A stretch of DNA of 64,000 nucleotides from Pseudomonas phenolilytica (GTDB lineage: Bacteria; Pseudomonadota; Gammaproteobacteria; Pseudomonadales; Pseudomonadaceae), in contig NZ_CP058908.1 of NCBI RefSeq assembly GCF_021432765.1, positions 326,001 to 390,000 of the forward strand. The letters are read 5' to 3'. The notes beneath the pieces are model-generated. The model was not told the origin of the DNA. It worked only from the letters and a program-made list of their open reading frames with translations, and did not search any database. A program made the translations under genes and the position numbers. This document shows positions 16,143 to 27,856 of this stretch, piece after piece; position 1 is the stretch's first letter, and each line of letters begins with the position of its first letter.

Positions 16143-16664
16143 ATGCAAAACACCAAGCTCATGCTGACCAGCCTCACGCTCGTGGGCTTGTTCGCAATCG
16201 CCGGTTGTTCTTTTCCCGGGGTTTACAAGGTCGATATTCAACAGGGCAATGTCGTCACGCAGGACATGATAGACCAGTTGCGCCCCGGAATGACCCGCAA
16301 GCAGGTGCGCTTCATCATGGGCAACCCGCTGATCACCGACACCTTCCACGCCAATCGCTGGGACTATCTGTACAGCATCCAGCCCGGCGGCAGCGTCCGG
16401 CAGCAGGAGCGCGTAAGCCTGGTGTTCGATGGCAGCGATCAACTGGTCGGCCTGGCCGGCGACTTCATGCCAGGCGTCAGCCGCGACGAAGCCATTCTGG
16501 GCACCTCGTCGACCACCACCCAGACTCCTGCCGAGCGCGACAACAAGCCGCAACAGACGCAGGAGAAACCCGCGCCGGGCTCGCTGCTGGAACAGATCCA
16601 GCGCGAAGTCGATGCCGCCGAGCCGGTGCCGGTGCCGATTCCCGAGCCTCTCGACGTCGAGTGA
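16143..16664 (+). CDS. bamE: outer membrane assembly lipoprotein BamE (OmlA/SmpA)
   Basis: Small lipoprotein of the BAM complex. The ATG at 16143 gives 173 residues with a lipoprotein signal [22 protein letters not shown]; the Cys of AIAGC (residue 22) is the lipidation site. The BamE fold follows, with the family stretch [18 protein letters not shown]. The C-terminal 50 residues are a Pro/Gln/Glu-rich tail longer than in E. coli. An in-frame extension 16 codons upstream is rejected because it would bury the signal peptide. A TATGAT at about 16095 could be its -10. Confidence 0.95.
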   Translation: MQNTKLMLTSLTLVGLFAIAGCSFPGVYKVDIQQGNVVTQDMIDQLRPGMTRKQVRFIMGNPLITDTFHANRWDYLYSIQPGGSVRQQERVSLVFDGSDQLVGLAGDFMPGVSRDEAILGTSSTTTQTPAERDNKPQQTQEKPAPGSLLEQIQREVDAAEPVPVPIPEPLDVE

Positions 16665-16666
16665 TA

Positions 16667-16696
16667 AAAAAAGCCCGGTTCATACCGGGCTTTTTT
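16667..16696. terminator. bidirectional intrinsic terminator between bamE and rnfH
   Basis: A 13-bp perfect stem (16667-16679 with 16684-16696), TCAT loop, GCCCGGT core with A6 and T6 tracts. It lies just after the bamE stop and overlaps the last codons of rnfH, serving both convergent genes. Confidence 0.93.
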
Positions 16697-17027
16697 ATTC
16701 CTTCATTTCGGTCTCGGCGTCGTCGCTTTTGCTCTTCGCCGCGCGGGCGGCGCGCTGCTTGCGCACCTCTTTCGGATCGGCAATCAATGGCCGATAGATT
16801 TCCACCCGCTCACCATCCTCCAGCACTCGCTCATCCGGCTTGGCCACGGCTTTACCGAATATACCCAGCGGTGCATTCGCCAAATCCAGGCCCGGAAAGA
16901 ACGCCTCCATTCCTGACCCCAGCGCCGCGTCGCGGACGGTGGTTCCGGCCGGCACGGTCAGGCGCAGCAGTTTCTGCTTGTCGGCCAGGGCGTAAACCAC
17001 CTCGATCGCGACTACCGGCTTATCCAT
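16695..17027 (-). CDS. rnfH: RnfH family protein (ubiquitin-like, YfjF)
   Basis: Small beta-grasp (ubiquitin-like) protein of the RnfH/UPF0125 family; biochemical role not established. With ATG at 17027 it has 110 residues and the family opening VAIEVVYALADKQKLLRL, followed by a Lys/Arg-rich tail. The ATG lies inside the last codons of ratA (8-nt overlap), so it is translationally coupled, which is the conserved ratA-rnfH pair. Confidence 0.92.
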   Translation of the reverse strand: MDKPVVAIEVVYALADKQKLLRLTVPAGTTVRDAALGSGMEAFFPGLDLANAPLGIFGKAVAKPDERVLEDGERVEIYRPLIADPKEVRKQRAARAAKSKSDDAETEMKE

Positions 17028-17454
17028 ATAGTTGTTTAGCTCGCTCGCAGAACGCATCGACCAAGGTATTGGCCGCCTGATTGAACAGCGGGCCCAGCGT
17101 CGCCTTCACCAGCGGACCGGCATAGTCGAAGGTCAGATCGAGGCTTATTTTGCAGGCTTTCTCGCCGAGCGCCTTGAATTCCCAGATGCCGTGTAGATGA
17201 CTGAACGGCCCTTCCTCCAGCGTCATCTCGATGCGCTTGCCGGCCTGCAACTCATTGCGCGTCATGAACTTCTGGCTGAGGCCCGCCTTGGCCACGGTCA
17301 TGCTGGCATGCATCTGCGTGGCGCTGCTGGCCAGCACCTCGGTCGCCGAGCACCAGGGCAGGAATTGCGGATAGCTGGCCACGTCGTTGACCATGTCGAA
17401 CAGCGCGCCTGCCGGGTACGGCAACAGCGCCGATCGTTGAATATGCGTCGTCAT
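17020..17454 (-). CDS. ratA: START/coenzyme Q-binding family protein RatA (PasT)
   Basis: A 144-residue START-like (polyketide cyclase/COQ10) protein. In E. coli it has been described as a toxin binding 50S subunits and as PasT linked to persistence; related COQ10 proteins bind ubiquinone. The opening [27 protein letters not shown] is typical but is quoted here only by its core [16 protein letters not shown] (about 19-34). It overlaps rnfH. Divergent from smpB across 198 bp. Confidence 0.93.
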   Translation of the reverse strand: MTTHIQRSALLPYPAGALFDMVNDVASYPQFLPWCSATEVLASSATQMHASMTVAKAGLSQKFMTRNELQAGKRIEMTLEEGPFSHLHGIWEFKALGEKACKISLDLTFDYAGPLVKATLGPLFNQAANTLVDAFCERAKQLYG

Positions 17455-17637
17455 GCAGACCTTCTACTTCTTCATGCGCCAGAAGCGCGACCCGCCGGAC
17501 CGTCACACAGGAAAGCCGGACTCCCCCGCACCACGGCGCGCGCAAAAAACCGACACATTGTCAGGGATAAGCACGCGCCCCTCAAGTTTCCTGCCGCAAC
17601 GCCGCCGCTGCTTGTCGCCAGCCGCGATGCGACTGCC

Positions 17638-17643
17638 TATAAT
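17638..17643 (+). promoter_or_regulatory. consensus -10 element of smpB, 9 bp before its ATG
   Basis: TATAAT at 17638-17643 is a perfect -10. A purine start 6-7 nt downstream would put the transcript 5' end within a few nucleotides of the ATG at 17653. No Shine-Dalgarno is present between. A TTGTCG at 17612-17617 is the only -35-like hexamer and its 20-nt spacing is long. Confidence 0.6.
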
Positions 17644-17652
17644 GCGCGCCCT

Positions 17653-18135
17653 ATGGCCAAACAGAAGAAACAGTCCCCCGGGACCATCGCGCTGAACAAG
17701 AAGGCGCTACACGATTACTTCATCGAGCAGAAGTTCGAGGCCGGCCTCGTTCTGGCTGGCTGGGAAGTGAAAAGCATGCGCGCCGGCAAGGCGCAGCTGG
17801 TCGACAGCTACGTGCTGCTCAAGGACGGCGAGGCCTGGCTGATGGGCGCGCATATCACGCCGCTGACCAGCGCCAGCACCCACGTGATTGCCGATCCGAC
17901 CCGCACCCGCAAGCTGCTGCTGAACAAGCGCGAGCTGGGCAAGCTGTTCGGTGCGGTACAGCAGAAGGGCTACGCCTGCGTGGCGCTGTCGCTGTACTGG
18001 AAGAGGCACATGATCAAGTGCGAAATCGCCCTCGCCAAGGGCAAGAAGGAATTCGACAAGCGCCACACCGAGAAGGAGCGCGACTCCGATCGCGAGATCC
18101 AGCGAGCGATGCGCACCAAGGGCAAGGACGACTGA
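17653..18135 (+). CDS. smpB: tmRNA-binding protein SmpB
   Basis: Partner of tmRNA in trans-translation, placing it in the ribosomal A site. The ATG at 17653 gives 160 residues, the normal size, starting [18 protein letters not shown]. The OB-fold motifs [14 protein letters not shown] and the basic C-terminal tail [22 protein letters not shown] are clear. A frame extension back to 17197 is antisense to ratA and rejected. Its RNA partner ssrA lies 9.3 kb away in this window. Confidence 0.97.
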   Translation: MAKQKKQSPGTIALNKKALHDYFIEQKFEAGLVLAGWEVKSMRAGKAQLVDSYVLLKDGEAWLMGAHITPLTSASTHVIADPTRTRKLLLNKRELGKLFGAVQQKGYACVALSLYWKRHMIKCEIALAKGKKEFDKRHTEKERDSDREIQRAMRTKGKDD

Positions 18136-18186
18136 GCCTCTCCCAGTCGAAGCCCCCATCGCGCACCCATAAGGCGCGCCAAACAC

Positions 18187-18978
18187 TCAAGCCTTGTGAC
18201 CGATCACGCTCCGATCACCGTGTCGACGCTGCGCGCGCGCCAGGCGCTGGGCCTCCTGCTGCCCCTCCGCAAGCACCTCCTGCACATAGTTGATGTGCCG
18301 ATGAATCACTTCACGCGCCTCGCTGGCGCGCCGGGCCATGATCGCCTCGTACAGCTCACGATGCTGACGCAACAGCATGTCCCGGGTTTCATCCCGTAAG
18401 GCGTACATGCCGCCGATGTTGGTCACCACATTGCGCTTGAGCAGATCGAACAGGCCGCGAATCGTATGCAACAGCACGGCGTTGTGGCTGGCTTCGGCTA
18501 TGGCCAGATGAAACTGCGCGTCGGCAGCCCCCTCTTCGGCCCGGGTCACCGTGCCCTCGCGGTCATAGCAGTCCTGCAGAGCCATAAACGCTTCGGTCAG
18601 ACGCTGCTGATCCACCTCGGTAGCGCGCAAGGCTGCGTAGTAGGCGCAACTGCCTTCCAGCGTGTGACGAAACTCCAGCAGGTCCCGCTGAGCGTCACGA
18701 TTGTTTTCCAGTAGATGCAGCAACGGATCGCTGAAGGTTGAGCCCAACGACTCGGCAACGAAGTTCCCACCGCCGTGGCGACTGATCAGCAGGCCCTTGG
18801 CCGCCAGCTTCTGAATCGCCTCGCGCAGCGAGGGCCGCGACACGCCGAACTGCTCGGCCAGCGCACGCTCGGCGGGCAGCCGCTCACCGGCCTTGAGCGT
18901 GCCCTCGAGAATCATGGTTTCCAGTTGCGCAACGATGTCATCAGCCAGCCGCCGCTGGCGCACCACTCCAACTTCCAT
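18187..18978 (-). CDS. lldR: GntR/FadR-family regulator of lactate utilisation LldR
   Basis: Lactate-responsive repressor (263 residues). N-terminal winged HTH (about 8-75, with RLPAERALAEQFGVSRPSLREA) and a C-terminal FCD effector domain with metal-ligand histidines (HLAIAEASHN, RQHRELYEAI, HRHINYV). It is closest in layout to LldR/PdhR proteins. It diverges from lldP and two palindromic TGGT-N3-ACCA sites lie in the shared 283-bp region, which supports local autoregulation and control of the lld genes. Confidence 0.93.
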   Translation of the reverse strand: MEVGVVRQRRLADDIVAQLETMILEGTLKAGERLPAERALAEQFGVSRPSLREAIQKLAAKGLLISRHGGGNFVAESLGSTFSDPLLHLLENNRDAQRDLLEFRHTLEGSCAYYAALRATEVDQQRLTEAFMALQDCYDREGTVTRAEEGAADAQFHLAIAEASHNAVLLHTIRGLFDLLKRNVVTNIGGMYALRDETRDMLLRQHRELYEAIMARRASEAREVIHRHINYVQEVLAEGQQEAQRLARAQRRHGDRSVIGHKA

Positions 18979-18995
18979 CGCGACTCGCTCTCGAT

Positions 18996-19006
18996 TGGTT
19001 TGACCA
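18996..19006. promoter_or_regulatory. LldR-type operator 1 (TGGT-N3-ACCA)
   Basis: TGGTTTGACCA, an 11-bp palindrome 18 bp upstream of the lldR start codon. It shares the TTGGT half and the ACCACTTT flank with the second site. Confidence 0.7.
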
Positions 19007-19137
19007 CTTTAAGAATTACGTCAGCCTAACGATCAAGGAAACGCCTCGCAACGTTGCCGCGTACTACCAATGTCTAAAGTTGGCGAATTGACGCACTTGA
19101 GCGCGAACTCTTACGCTGGCATCTCGCTGCTGTAAAT

Positions 19138-19148
19138 TGGTATTACCA
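19138..19148. promoter_or_regulatory. LldR-type operator 2 (TGGT-N3-ACCA)
   Basis: TGGTATTACCA within AATTGGTATTACCACTTT, a close match to LldR operators described in other bacteria. It lies 142 bp from operator 1 and about 114 bp before lldP. Confidence 0.75.
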
Positions 19149-19185
19149 CTTTACAGCGCGTTCCCAACAAGAAGAGGTGCACTCC

Positions 19186-19257
19186 ATGACGCCGTATCGA
19201 ATCCGCCAATTGCCGCTTGCCGGCCCCCTCCAGCGCCTCGTGACGGCGGGAGTCTGA
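19186..19257 (+). CDS. candidate leader peptide before lldP (23 residues)
   Basis: ATG at 19186 preceded by AAGAAGAGG with an 8-9 nt spacer, and TGA at 19255-19257, only 4 bp before the lldP ATG. The peptide begins [14 protein letters not shown] and has no recognised domain. The good ribosome site and tight spacing argue for real translation and for coupling to lldP, but no homology is known to me. Confidence 0.4.
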   Translation: MTPYRIRQLPLAGPLQRLVTAGV

Positions 19258-19261
19258 ATCC

Positions 19262-20956
19262 ATGTCAAACGGTCTTCTCGCGTTTCTCGCCTTCTCCCCC
19301 ATTCTGCTTGCCGCCGTCCTGCTGATCGGCCTGCGCTGGCCGGCCAAGCGCGCCATGCCGCTGGTGTACCTGCTCACCGCGGGTATTGCACTGTATGTCT
19401 GGGACATGAGCTTCAACCGCGTACTCGCCTCGACCGTACAAGGTCTGGTGATCACCGCGGGCGTTCTGTGGATCATCTTCGGCGCGATCCTGCTGCTCAA
19501 TACGCTCAAGCACTCCGGCGGCATCACCGCCATCCGCGCTGGTTTTACCACTATCAGCCCTGATCGCCGCATCCAGGCCATCATCATCGCCTGGCTGTTC
19601 GGCTGCTTCATCGAGGGCGCCTCCGGCTTCGGTACGCCGGCGGCCATCGCCGCACCGCTGCTGGTCGCCATCGGCTTCCCAGCCCTGGCTGCGGTCATCC
19701 TCGGCATGCTGGTGCAATCGACGCCGGTGTCCTTCGGCGCCGTCGGCACGCCGATCATCATCGGCATCAACGGTGGTCTGGACACCGCTACACTCGGCAC
19801 CCAACTGACTGCCCAAGGCTCCAGCTGGGCAGCGTTCCTGCAACTGATCACCAGTGAAGTGGCGATTCTCCACGCGCTGACCGGCACCATCATGCCGCTG
19901 ATCATGGTGCTGATGCTGACCCGCTTCTTCGGCAAGGAAAAAAGCTGGAAGGCCGGCTTCGAAGTCCTGCCGTTCGCCATCTTCGGCGGCCTGGCCTTCA
20001 CCGTGCCCTACGTCGCCACCGGCCTCTTCCTCGGCCCGGAGTTCCCCTCCCTGCTGGGCGGCTTGATCGGCCTGGCCATCGTCACCAGCGCCGCGCGCGT
20101 CGGATTCCTGGTGCCGAAGAAGTCCTGGGATTTCGCTGATGCCAAAGACTGGCCGAGCGAGTGGCTCGGCAGCATCGAGATGAAGCTTGAGGATCTGACC
20201 GCCAAGCCGATGAGCACCTTCCGCGCCTGGCTGCCTTACGTGCTGGTCGGCGCGCTGCTGGTGATCAGCCGCACCATTCCGGAAGTCGGCGCCTTCATGA
20301 AGTCCATCGTGCTGGTGTTCCCGGATATCCTCGGCGAGGCCGGCATCAAGGCCGACTTCATGCCGCTGTACCTGCCGGGCGGCATTCTGGTCGCCGTGGT
20401 TCTCGCCACGTTCTTCCTGCACGGCATGAAGGTTCGCGAGCTGGCCGCCGCCGTCGGCGAATCGAGCAAGGTGCTGGTCGGCGCCGGCTTCGTTCTGCTG
20501 TTCACCGTTCCCATGGTGCGCATCCTGATCAACTCCGGCGTCAACACCGCGGAACTGGCGAGCATGCCGATCACCATGGCGCGCTACGTGGCCGACAGTG
20601 TCGGCTCGGTCTATCCGCTGCTGGCGCCGAGCATCGGGGCACTGGGTGCCTTCATCGCCGGCTCGAATACCGTCAGCAACATGATGCTTAGCCAGTTCCA
20701 GTTCGGTGTCGCGCAGAACCTCGGCATCTCCGGTGCACTGATCGTCGCCGCTCAGGCGGTAGGCGCCGCGGCGGGCAACATGGTGGCGATCCACAACGTC
20801 GTCGCCGCTTCCGCTACAGTCGGACTGCTCGGCCGCGAAGGAACTACGCTTCGCAAGACGGTATGGCCGACGCTGTACTACGTTCTGGTCTCGGGCCTGC
20901 TGACGCTGATCGCGATCTACGTGGTCGGCGTGACCGACCCGCTGGTCGGAGTGTGA
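19262..20956 (+). CDS. lldP: L-lactate permease (LctP family)
   Basis: Proton-coupled lactate importer of the inner membrane. The 564 residues are strongly hydrophobic with about 12-14 transmembrane segments. LctP hallmarks include [20 protein letters not shown] near 117-136 and the C-terminal [14 protein letters not shown]. Start ATG at 19262; GGGAG lies 10 nt upstream within the end of the leader frame. First structural gene of lldP-lldE-lldF-lldG-dld. Confidence 0.97.
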   Translation: MSNGLLAFLAFSPILLAAVLLIGLRWPAKRAMPLVYLLTAGIALYVWDMSFNRVLASTVQGLVITAGVLWIIFGAILLLNTLKHSGGITAIRAGFTTISPDRRIQAIIIAWLFGCFIEGASGFGTPAAIAAPLLVAIGFPALAAVILGMLVQSTPVSFGAVGTPIIIGINGGLDTATLGTQLTAQGSSWAAFLQLITSEVAILHALTGTIMPLIMVLMLTRFFGKEKSWKAGFEVLPFAIFGGLAFTVPYVATGLFLGPEFPSLLGGLIGLAIVTSAARVGFLVPKKSWDFADAKDWPSEWLGSIEMKLEDLTAKPMSTFRAWLPYVLVGALLVISRTIPEVGAFMKSIVLVFPDILGEAGIKADFMPLYLPGGILVAVVLATFFLHGMKVRELAAAVGESSKVLVGAGFVLLFTVPMVRILINSGVNTAELASMPITMARYVADSVGSVYPLLAPSIGALGAFIAGSNTVSNMMLSQFQFGVAQNLGISGALIVAAQAVGAAAGNMVAIHNVVAASATVGLLGREGTTLRKTVWPTLYYVLVSGLLTLIAIYVVGVTDPLVGV

Positions 20957-20970
20957 TTCAACCGTGAAGT

Positions 20971-20995
20971 CTTGCCCCGCCTTGCGCGGGGCAAG
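20971..20995 (+). repeat. intercistronic hairpin between lldP and lldE
   Basis: Perfect 10-bp stem (20971-20980 with 20986-20995), 5-nt loop, CTTGCCCCGC/GCGGGGCAAG. There is no following T tract, so it is more likely an mRNA-stabilising or processing hairpin than a terminator. Confidence 0.6.
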
Positions 20996-21052
20996 AGCGT
21001 TTCCAACATCCCGCAGTTTGCGGATAACCGGGCCCACCCGGAGACCAAGCCG

Positions 21053-21874
21053 ATGAGCGAACTCTTCTACAACGCCGCGCCGAACGCCACCCGCGTCGCG
21101 CCGCCGCTGCCCAAGCCACGCGAGTACCCGGCCAAGCCGACCCAGGTCTACCTGTTCGGTACCTGCGTGGTGGATCTGTTCTATCCCGAGGCTGGCCTGG
21201 ACGCCATCCGTCTGCTCGAACGCGAAGGACTGACCGTACACTACCCGCAGGGCCAGACCTGTTGCGGCCAGCCGGCCTACACCACCGGCTACACCGACGA
21301 AGCACGCAAGGTCGCCCGCGCGCAGCTGGCGCTGTTCGCCAACGACTGGCCGGTGGTAGTGCCCTCCGGCTCCTGTGCCGGCATGCTGCGCCACCATTAT
21401 CTGGAGCTGTTCAAGGACGAGCCGGAAACGCTGAAGAACGCACAGGCACTGGCCGAGCGCACCTTCGAGCTGGCCGAGTTCCTGCTCAACGTCTGCCAGG
21501 TCGAGTTCAAGGATGCCGGCACGCCGACCAAGGTCGCCCTGCACACCTCCTGCTCGGCCCGCCGCGAGATGAACACCCACCTGCACGGCCGCGCCCTGCT
21601 CGCCCAGCTGGGCCAGGTCGAGCGCGTCGAGCATGACCACGAGAGCGAATGCTGCGGCTTCGGCGGCACCTTCAGCGTGCGCATGCCCGACATCTCCGGC
21701 GCCATGGTGCTGGACAAGACCCGTGCACTGAAGGAGTCCGGCGCGCATCAGGTGGTCAGCGCCGACTGCGGCTGTCTGATGAACATCAACGGCTCGCTCG
21801 AGAAGCAGCGTGAAGCCCTGCGCGGCCAGCACCTGGCGAGCTTCCTCTGGCAACGCACCGGAGGTGCCCGATGA
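21053..21874 (+). CDS. lldE: L-lactate dehydrogenase complex subunit LldE (LutA type)
   Basis: Cysteine-rich CCG-domain subunit of the NAD-independent L-lactate dehydrogenase LldEFG. ATG at 21053 gives 273 residues starting MSELFYNAAPNA. Two CCG motifs, CCGQPAYTTGY and CCGFGGTFSVR, are the family heterodisulfide-reductase-like signature. A frame extension of 27 codons upstream runs through the intercistronic hairpin and is rejected. Ends in a 4-nt overlap with lldF. Confidence 0.95.
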   Translation: MSELFYNAAPNATRVAPPLPKPREYPAKPTQVYLFGTCVVDLFYPEAGLDAIRLLEREGLTVHYPQGQTCCGQPAYTTGYTDEARKVARAQLALFANDWPVVVPSGSCAGMLRHHYLELFKDEPETLKNAQALAERTFELAEFLLNVCQVEFKDAGTPTKVALHTSCSARREMNTHLHGRALLAQLGQVERVEHDHESECCGFGGTFSVRMPDISGAMVLDKTRALKESGAHQVVSADCGCLMNINGSLEKQREALRGQHLASFLWQRTGGAR

Positions 21875-23331
21875 ACGCCGAACAGCGTATTCCCGCGATC
21901 CAGATCGAGAACGCCGGTGACCCGGATTTCCGCGCCCGTGCCCGCAAGTCGCTAAAGGACGAGCAGCTGCGGCGCAACTTCCGCACCGCCATGGACTCGC
22001 TGATGACTAAGCGCGCCGCGGCGTTCAGCGATGCCGACGAACGCGAGCGGCTGCGCGAGATGGGCAACCATATCCGCGCCCGCGCACTGTCCAAGCTGCC
22101 CGAACTGCTCGAGCGGCTGGAAACCAACCTGACCCGCAACGGTGTGCACGTGCACTGGGCGGAGACGGTGGACGAGGCGAACAACATCGTCCTCGAGATC
22201 GCCCGTGCTCACGAGGCGCGACAAGTGATCAAGGGCAAATCGATGGTCAGCGAGGAGATGGAGATGAACCATTTCCTCGAAGGCCATGGCATCGAATGCC
22301 TGGAATCGGACATGGGCGAGTACATCGTCCAGCTCGACCACGAGAAGCCTTCCCATATCATCATGCCGGCCATCCACAAGAACGCCGGCCAGGTCGCGTC
22401 CTTGTTCCACGAGAAACTTGGCGTGGAATACACCAAGGACGTCGACCAACTCATTCAGATCGGCCGCCGCACCCTGCGCCAGAAGTTCTTCGAGGCCGAT
22501 ATCGGCGTCTCCGGCGTGAACTTCGCGGTAGCCGAAACCGGCACCCTGCTGCTGGTGGAGAACGAAGGCAACGGCCGCATGAGCACCACCGTGCCGCCGG
22601 TGCACATCGCCGTCACCGGCATCGAGAAGGTGGTGGAGAATCTGCGCGATGTGGTCCCGCTGCTCTCCTTGCTGACCCGCTCCGCGCTGGGCCAGCCCAT
22701 CACTACCTACGTCAACATGATCTCCGGCCCGCGCAAGGCCCATGAGCTGGATGGCCCGCAGGAAGTGCACCTGATCCTGCTGGACAACGGCCGCAGCCAG
22801 GCCTTCGCCGACAGCGAGCTGCGCCAGACGCTCAACTGCATCCGTTGCGGCGCCTGCATGAACCACTGCCCGGTGTACACCCGCGTCGGCGGCCACACCT
22901 ACGGCGAGGTCTATCCCGGGCCGATCGGCAAGATCATCACGCCGCACATGGTCGGCCTGGACAAGGTGCCGGACCACCCCAGCGCCTCGTCGCTGTGTGG
23001 CGCCTGCGGCGAAGTCTGCCCGGTGAAGATTCCGATTCCGTCCATCCTGCGGCGCCTGCGCGAGGAGAACGTCAAGGCGCCGGACGATCCGCACAAAGTC
23101 ATGCGCGGCCAGGGCAGCAAATACTCGAAGCAGGAACGACTGATCTGGGCCGGCTGGCGCCTGCTCAACACCAGCCCGACGCTGTACCGCGTATTCGGCT
23201 TCTTCGCCACCCGCCTGCGCGGCCTGACGCCATCGAACATCGGCCCCTGGACGCAGAACCACAGCGCACCGAAACCCGCCGCCCGCTCGCTGCACGAGCT
23301 GGCCAAGGAACACCTGGAGGGCAAGCGATGA
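21871..23331 (+). CDS. lldF: L-lactate dehydrogenase iron-sulfur subunit LldF (LutB type)
   Basis: 486 residues: an N-terminal LUD domain (about 60-290) followed by a ferredoxin-like 2x[4Fe-4S] segment with CIRCGACMNHCPVY (about 324-337) and CGACGEVCPVKIP (about 374-386). It passes lactate electrons towards the membrane. ATG overlaps the lldE stop, and its own stop overlaps lldG, so the three are translationally coupled. Confidence 0.96.
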   Translation: MNAEQRIPAIQIENAGDPDFRARARKSLKDEQLRRNFRTAMDSLMTKRAAAFSDADERERLREMGNHIRARALSKLPELLERLETNLTRNGVHVHWAETVDEANNIVLEIARAHEARQVIKGKSMVSEEMEMNHFLEGHGIECLESDMGEYIVQLDHEKPSHIIMPAIHKNAGQVASLFHEKLGVEYTKDVDQLIQIGRRTLRQKFFEADIGVSGVNFAVAETGTLLLVENEGNGRMSTTVPPVHIAVTGIEKVVENLRDVVPLLSLLTRSALGQPITTYVNMISGPRKAHELDGPQEVHLILLDNGRSQAFADSELRQTLNCIRCGACMNHCPVYTRVGGHTYGEVYPGPIGKIITPHMVGLDKVPDHPSASSLCGACGEVCPVKIPIPSILRRLREENVKAPDDPHKVMRGQGSKYSKQERLIWAGWRLLNTSPTLYRVFGFFATRLRGLTPSNIGPWTQNHSAPKPAARSLHELAKEHLEGKR

Positions 23332-23995
23332 GCGCCAAGGCCAATATCCTCGCCAAGCTGAAGAAAAGCCTAGAAGGCACCACGCCGATCGTCGATGACT
23401 ACGACGAGTCGCTGGTCACCCAGCCCTGGAGCTATGCGCCGGGGCAGCGCATCGCCCGCCTGCGCCAGCTGATGGAAGCGGTGCACACCGAAATCCACCT
23501 GACCACCGACGCCGGTTGGCCCGCCCTGCTGGAACAGCTGCTGCACGACCGCCAGCTACCGAGCCTGCTGATCGCCCCAACCACGCCGTACGGCCAGCGC
23601 TTCACCGCGCATTGCGCCGGCCGTGAAGGCCTGCCGGCGCTGAAGGCCTACGATCGCCCGGTCGAGGAGTGGAAGGAAGAGCTGTTCAACGACACCCCGG
23701 CGAGCCTCACCGGCACCCTCGGCGCCATCGCCTCCACCGGCAGCCTGATCATGTGGCCCACCCGCGAGGAGCCGCGCCTGATGAGCCTGGTGCCGCCGGT
23801 GCATTTCGCCATCCTCAAGGCCAGCGAAATTCACGACAACTTCTACGAAATCCAGCAGAAGTTCCAGTGGGCCGCCGGCATGCCGACCAATGCGCTGCTG
23901 GTTTCCGGCCCATCGAAGACCGCCGACATCGAGCAGGTGCTGGCCTATGGCGCCCACGGGCCGAAGGATCTGATCGTGCTGATCCTGGAGGACGC

Positions 23996-23999
<4 letters not shown>
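23328..23999 (+). CDS. lldG: L-lactate dehydrogenase subunit LldG (LutC type)
   Basis: LUD-domain protein of 223 residues from ATG 23328, starting MSAKANILAKLKKSLEG. The conserved core GTLGAIASTGSLIMWPT and the PPVHFAI stretch place it in LutC/LldG. It overlaps lldF upstream and dld downstream by 4 nt each. A longer in-frame reading back into lldF is only an overlapping frame. Confidence 0.95.
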
Positions 24000-26845
<2,846 letters not shown>

Positions 26846-26850
26846 ATGGC

Positions 26851-26885
26851 GAAACGGCCCCGCGCGCAATGCCGGGGGCCGTTTC
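26851..26885 (+). terminator. terminator-like hairpin after dld
   Basis: Perfect 11-bp stem (26851-26861 with 26875-26885), 13-nt loop, GAAACGGCCCC core, followed by GTTTA. The T run is short but the position just after the dld stop fits the end of the lld transcript. Confidence 0.7.
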
Positions 26886-27025
26886 GTTTATGGCATTTCG
26901 ATGAACGCTCATGCGCAATCGCAGTCGGAATTTCAGAGCCCCTGACGGGTTCGATTCGACTCGGCGCCGCCATTTCCGCAGTTTTCAGGCAGGCCCGGGA
27001 AGTCCACAAGACTGGAGGACCCACC

Positions 27026-27331
27026 ATGAAAATTCATGCACTGCTCGCATCCGCCGTACTGCTCGCCAGTCCCGCCGTCTTCGCCGCTCAGGACCTGTGC
27101 CAGACCAATCTTCAGGAGATCGAAGACAACATGGCCACCCAGAGCACCACACTCGGCGAACCAGCCAAGAGCCAGGTCGAGGAACATGTCATGCAGGCCA
27201 AGCAGGCCCAGCAAGCTGGCGACACCGAGGGCTGCATCGCTCACTCCACCAAGGCCCTGCAGGAACTCAAAGGCCCCGGCAGCTCCGGCAGTGGCGGCTC
27301 CAGCGGCTCGGGTTCGGGCGCCGGCAACTGA
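27026..27331 (+). CDS. small secreted protein with Gly/Ser-rich tail, function unknown
   Basis: ATG at 27026 with GGAGG 7 nt upstream gives 101 residues. A clear Sec signal (about 1-20, MKIHALLASAVLLASPAVFA) is followed by a short helical domain with two cysteines (in DLCQTN and EGCIAH, possibly a disulfide) and an 18-residue Gly/Ser tail ending GSGSGAGN. It is probably periplasmic. It stands alone between the lld operon and ssrA. I do not recognise a functional family; small Pseudomonas periplasmic proteins of this design exist. Confidence 0.75.
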   Translation: MKIHALLASAVLLASPAVFAAQDLCQTNLQEIEDNMATQSTTLGEPAKSQVEEHVMQAKQAQQAGDTEGCIAHSTKALQELKGPGSSGSGGSSGSGSGAGN

Positions 27332-27408
27332 GGTACCGCGGCGGGTCCGCCCTGGCGATCCCGCCGCGTCCAGCTGTACATTCTGTAACCATCATGATTA
27401 AAAAGTGA

Positions 27409-27437
27409 TCGACACCGTGTAACGATCACCGTACACT
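27409..27437 (+). promoter_or_regulatory. ssrA promoter
   Basis: TCGACA (27409-27414), 17-bp spacer, TACACT (27432-27437) is a good sigma-70 promoter about 26 bp before the mature tmRNA 5' end; the leader would be removed by RNase P. A 7-bp inverted repeat GTGATCG/CGATCAC (27405-27411, 27423-27429) overlaps the -35 and spacer. Confidence 0.7.
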
Positions 27438-27463
27438 CGTCGCCAGCACCACAAGCGACACCA

Positions 27464-27842
27464 GGGGCCGATTAGGATTCGACGCCGGTAACGAAACTTG
27501 AGGGGCATGCCGAGTTGGTAACAGAACTCGTAAATAAACTGTTGCAAACCTATAGTTGCCAACGACGACAACTACGAAGGGTACGCGCTAGCCGCCTAAC
27601 CTTCATCTGGTCGCTTCGGCGCCAGCGGTCACTAGGGGATGCCTGTAAACCCGAAATGACCGTCAGACAGAACAGGATCGCCGCCAAGTTCGCTGTAGAC
27701 GTAACGGCTAAAACTCATACAGCTCGCTCCAAGCACCCTGCCAATCGGGCGGCGCGGAGTTAACTCAGTAGATTTGGCTAAGCATGTAGAACCGATAGCG
27801 GAGAGCTGGCGGACGGGGGTTCAAATCCCCCCGGCTCCACCA
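27464..27842 (+). ncRNA. ssrA: transfer-messenger RNA (tmRNA)
   Basis: Trans-translation RNA that rescues stalled ribosomes with SmpB. The 5' GGGGCCGATTAGGATTCGAC and the 3' TTCAAATCCCCCCGGCTCC-ACCA give the tRNA-like domain, with acceptor pairing of GGGGCCG to CGGCTCC. The tag frame at 27558-27599 encodes ANDDNYEGYALAA then TAA; the ALAA end is the protease recognition signal. The 3' 27 bp form the left attachment repeat of the adjacent mobile element, which regenerates the intact 3' end and CCA. Confidence 0.97.
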
Positions 27843-27843
27843 A
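27817..27843. repeat. attL: 27-bp core repeat within ssrA 3' end
   Basis: Runs from GGGTTCAAATCC through the T-arm/acceptor to CCACCAA and is identical to 33377-33403. The left neighbour bases differ between the two copies, fixing the repeat boundaries. Confidence 0.92.
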
Positions 27844-27856
27844 TTGAAGCAAACAT

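Noticed and set aside
15642-16553. 303-codon fur-containing frame
   Set aside because: Only the last 134 codons match Fur; the rest is antisense to bamE.
19265-21853. 862-codon minus-strand frame
   Set aside because: Antisense to lldP and lldE; Gln/Asp/His-rich translation without motifs. lldP and lldE are unmistakable.
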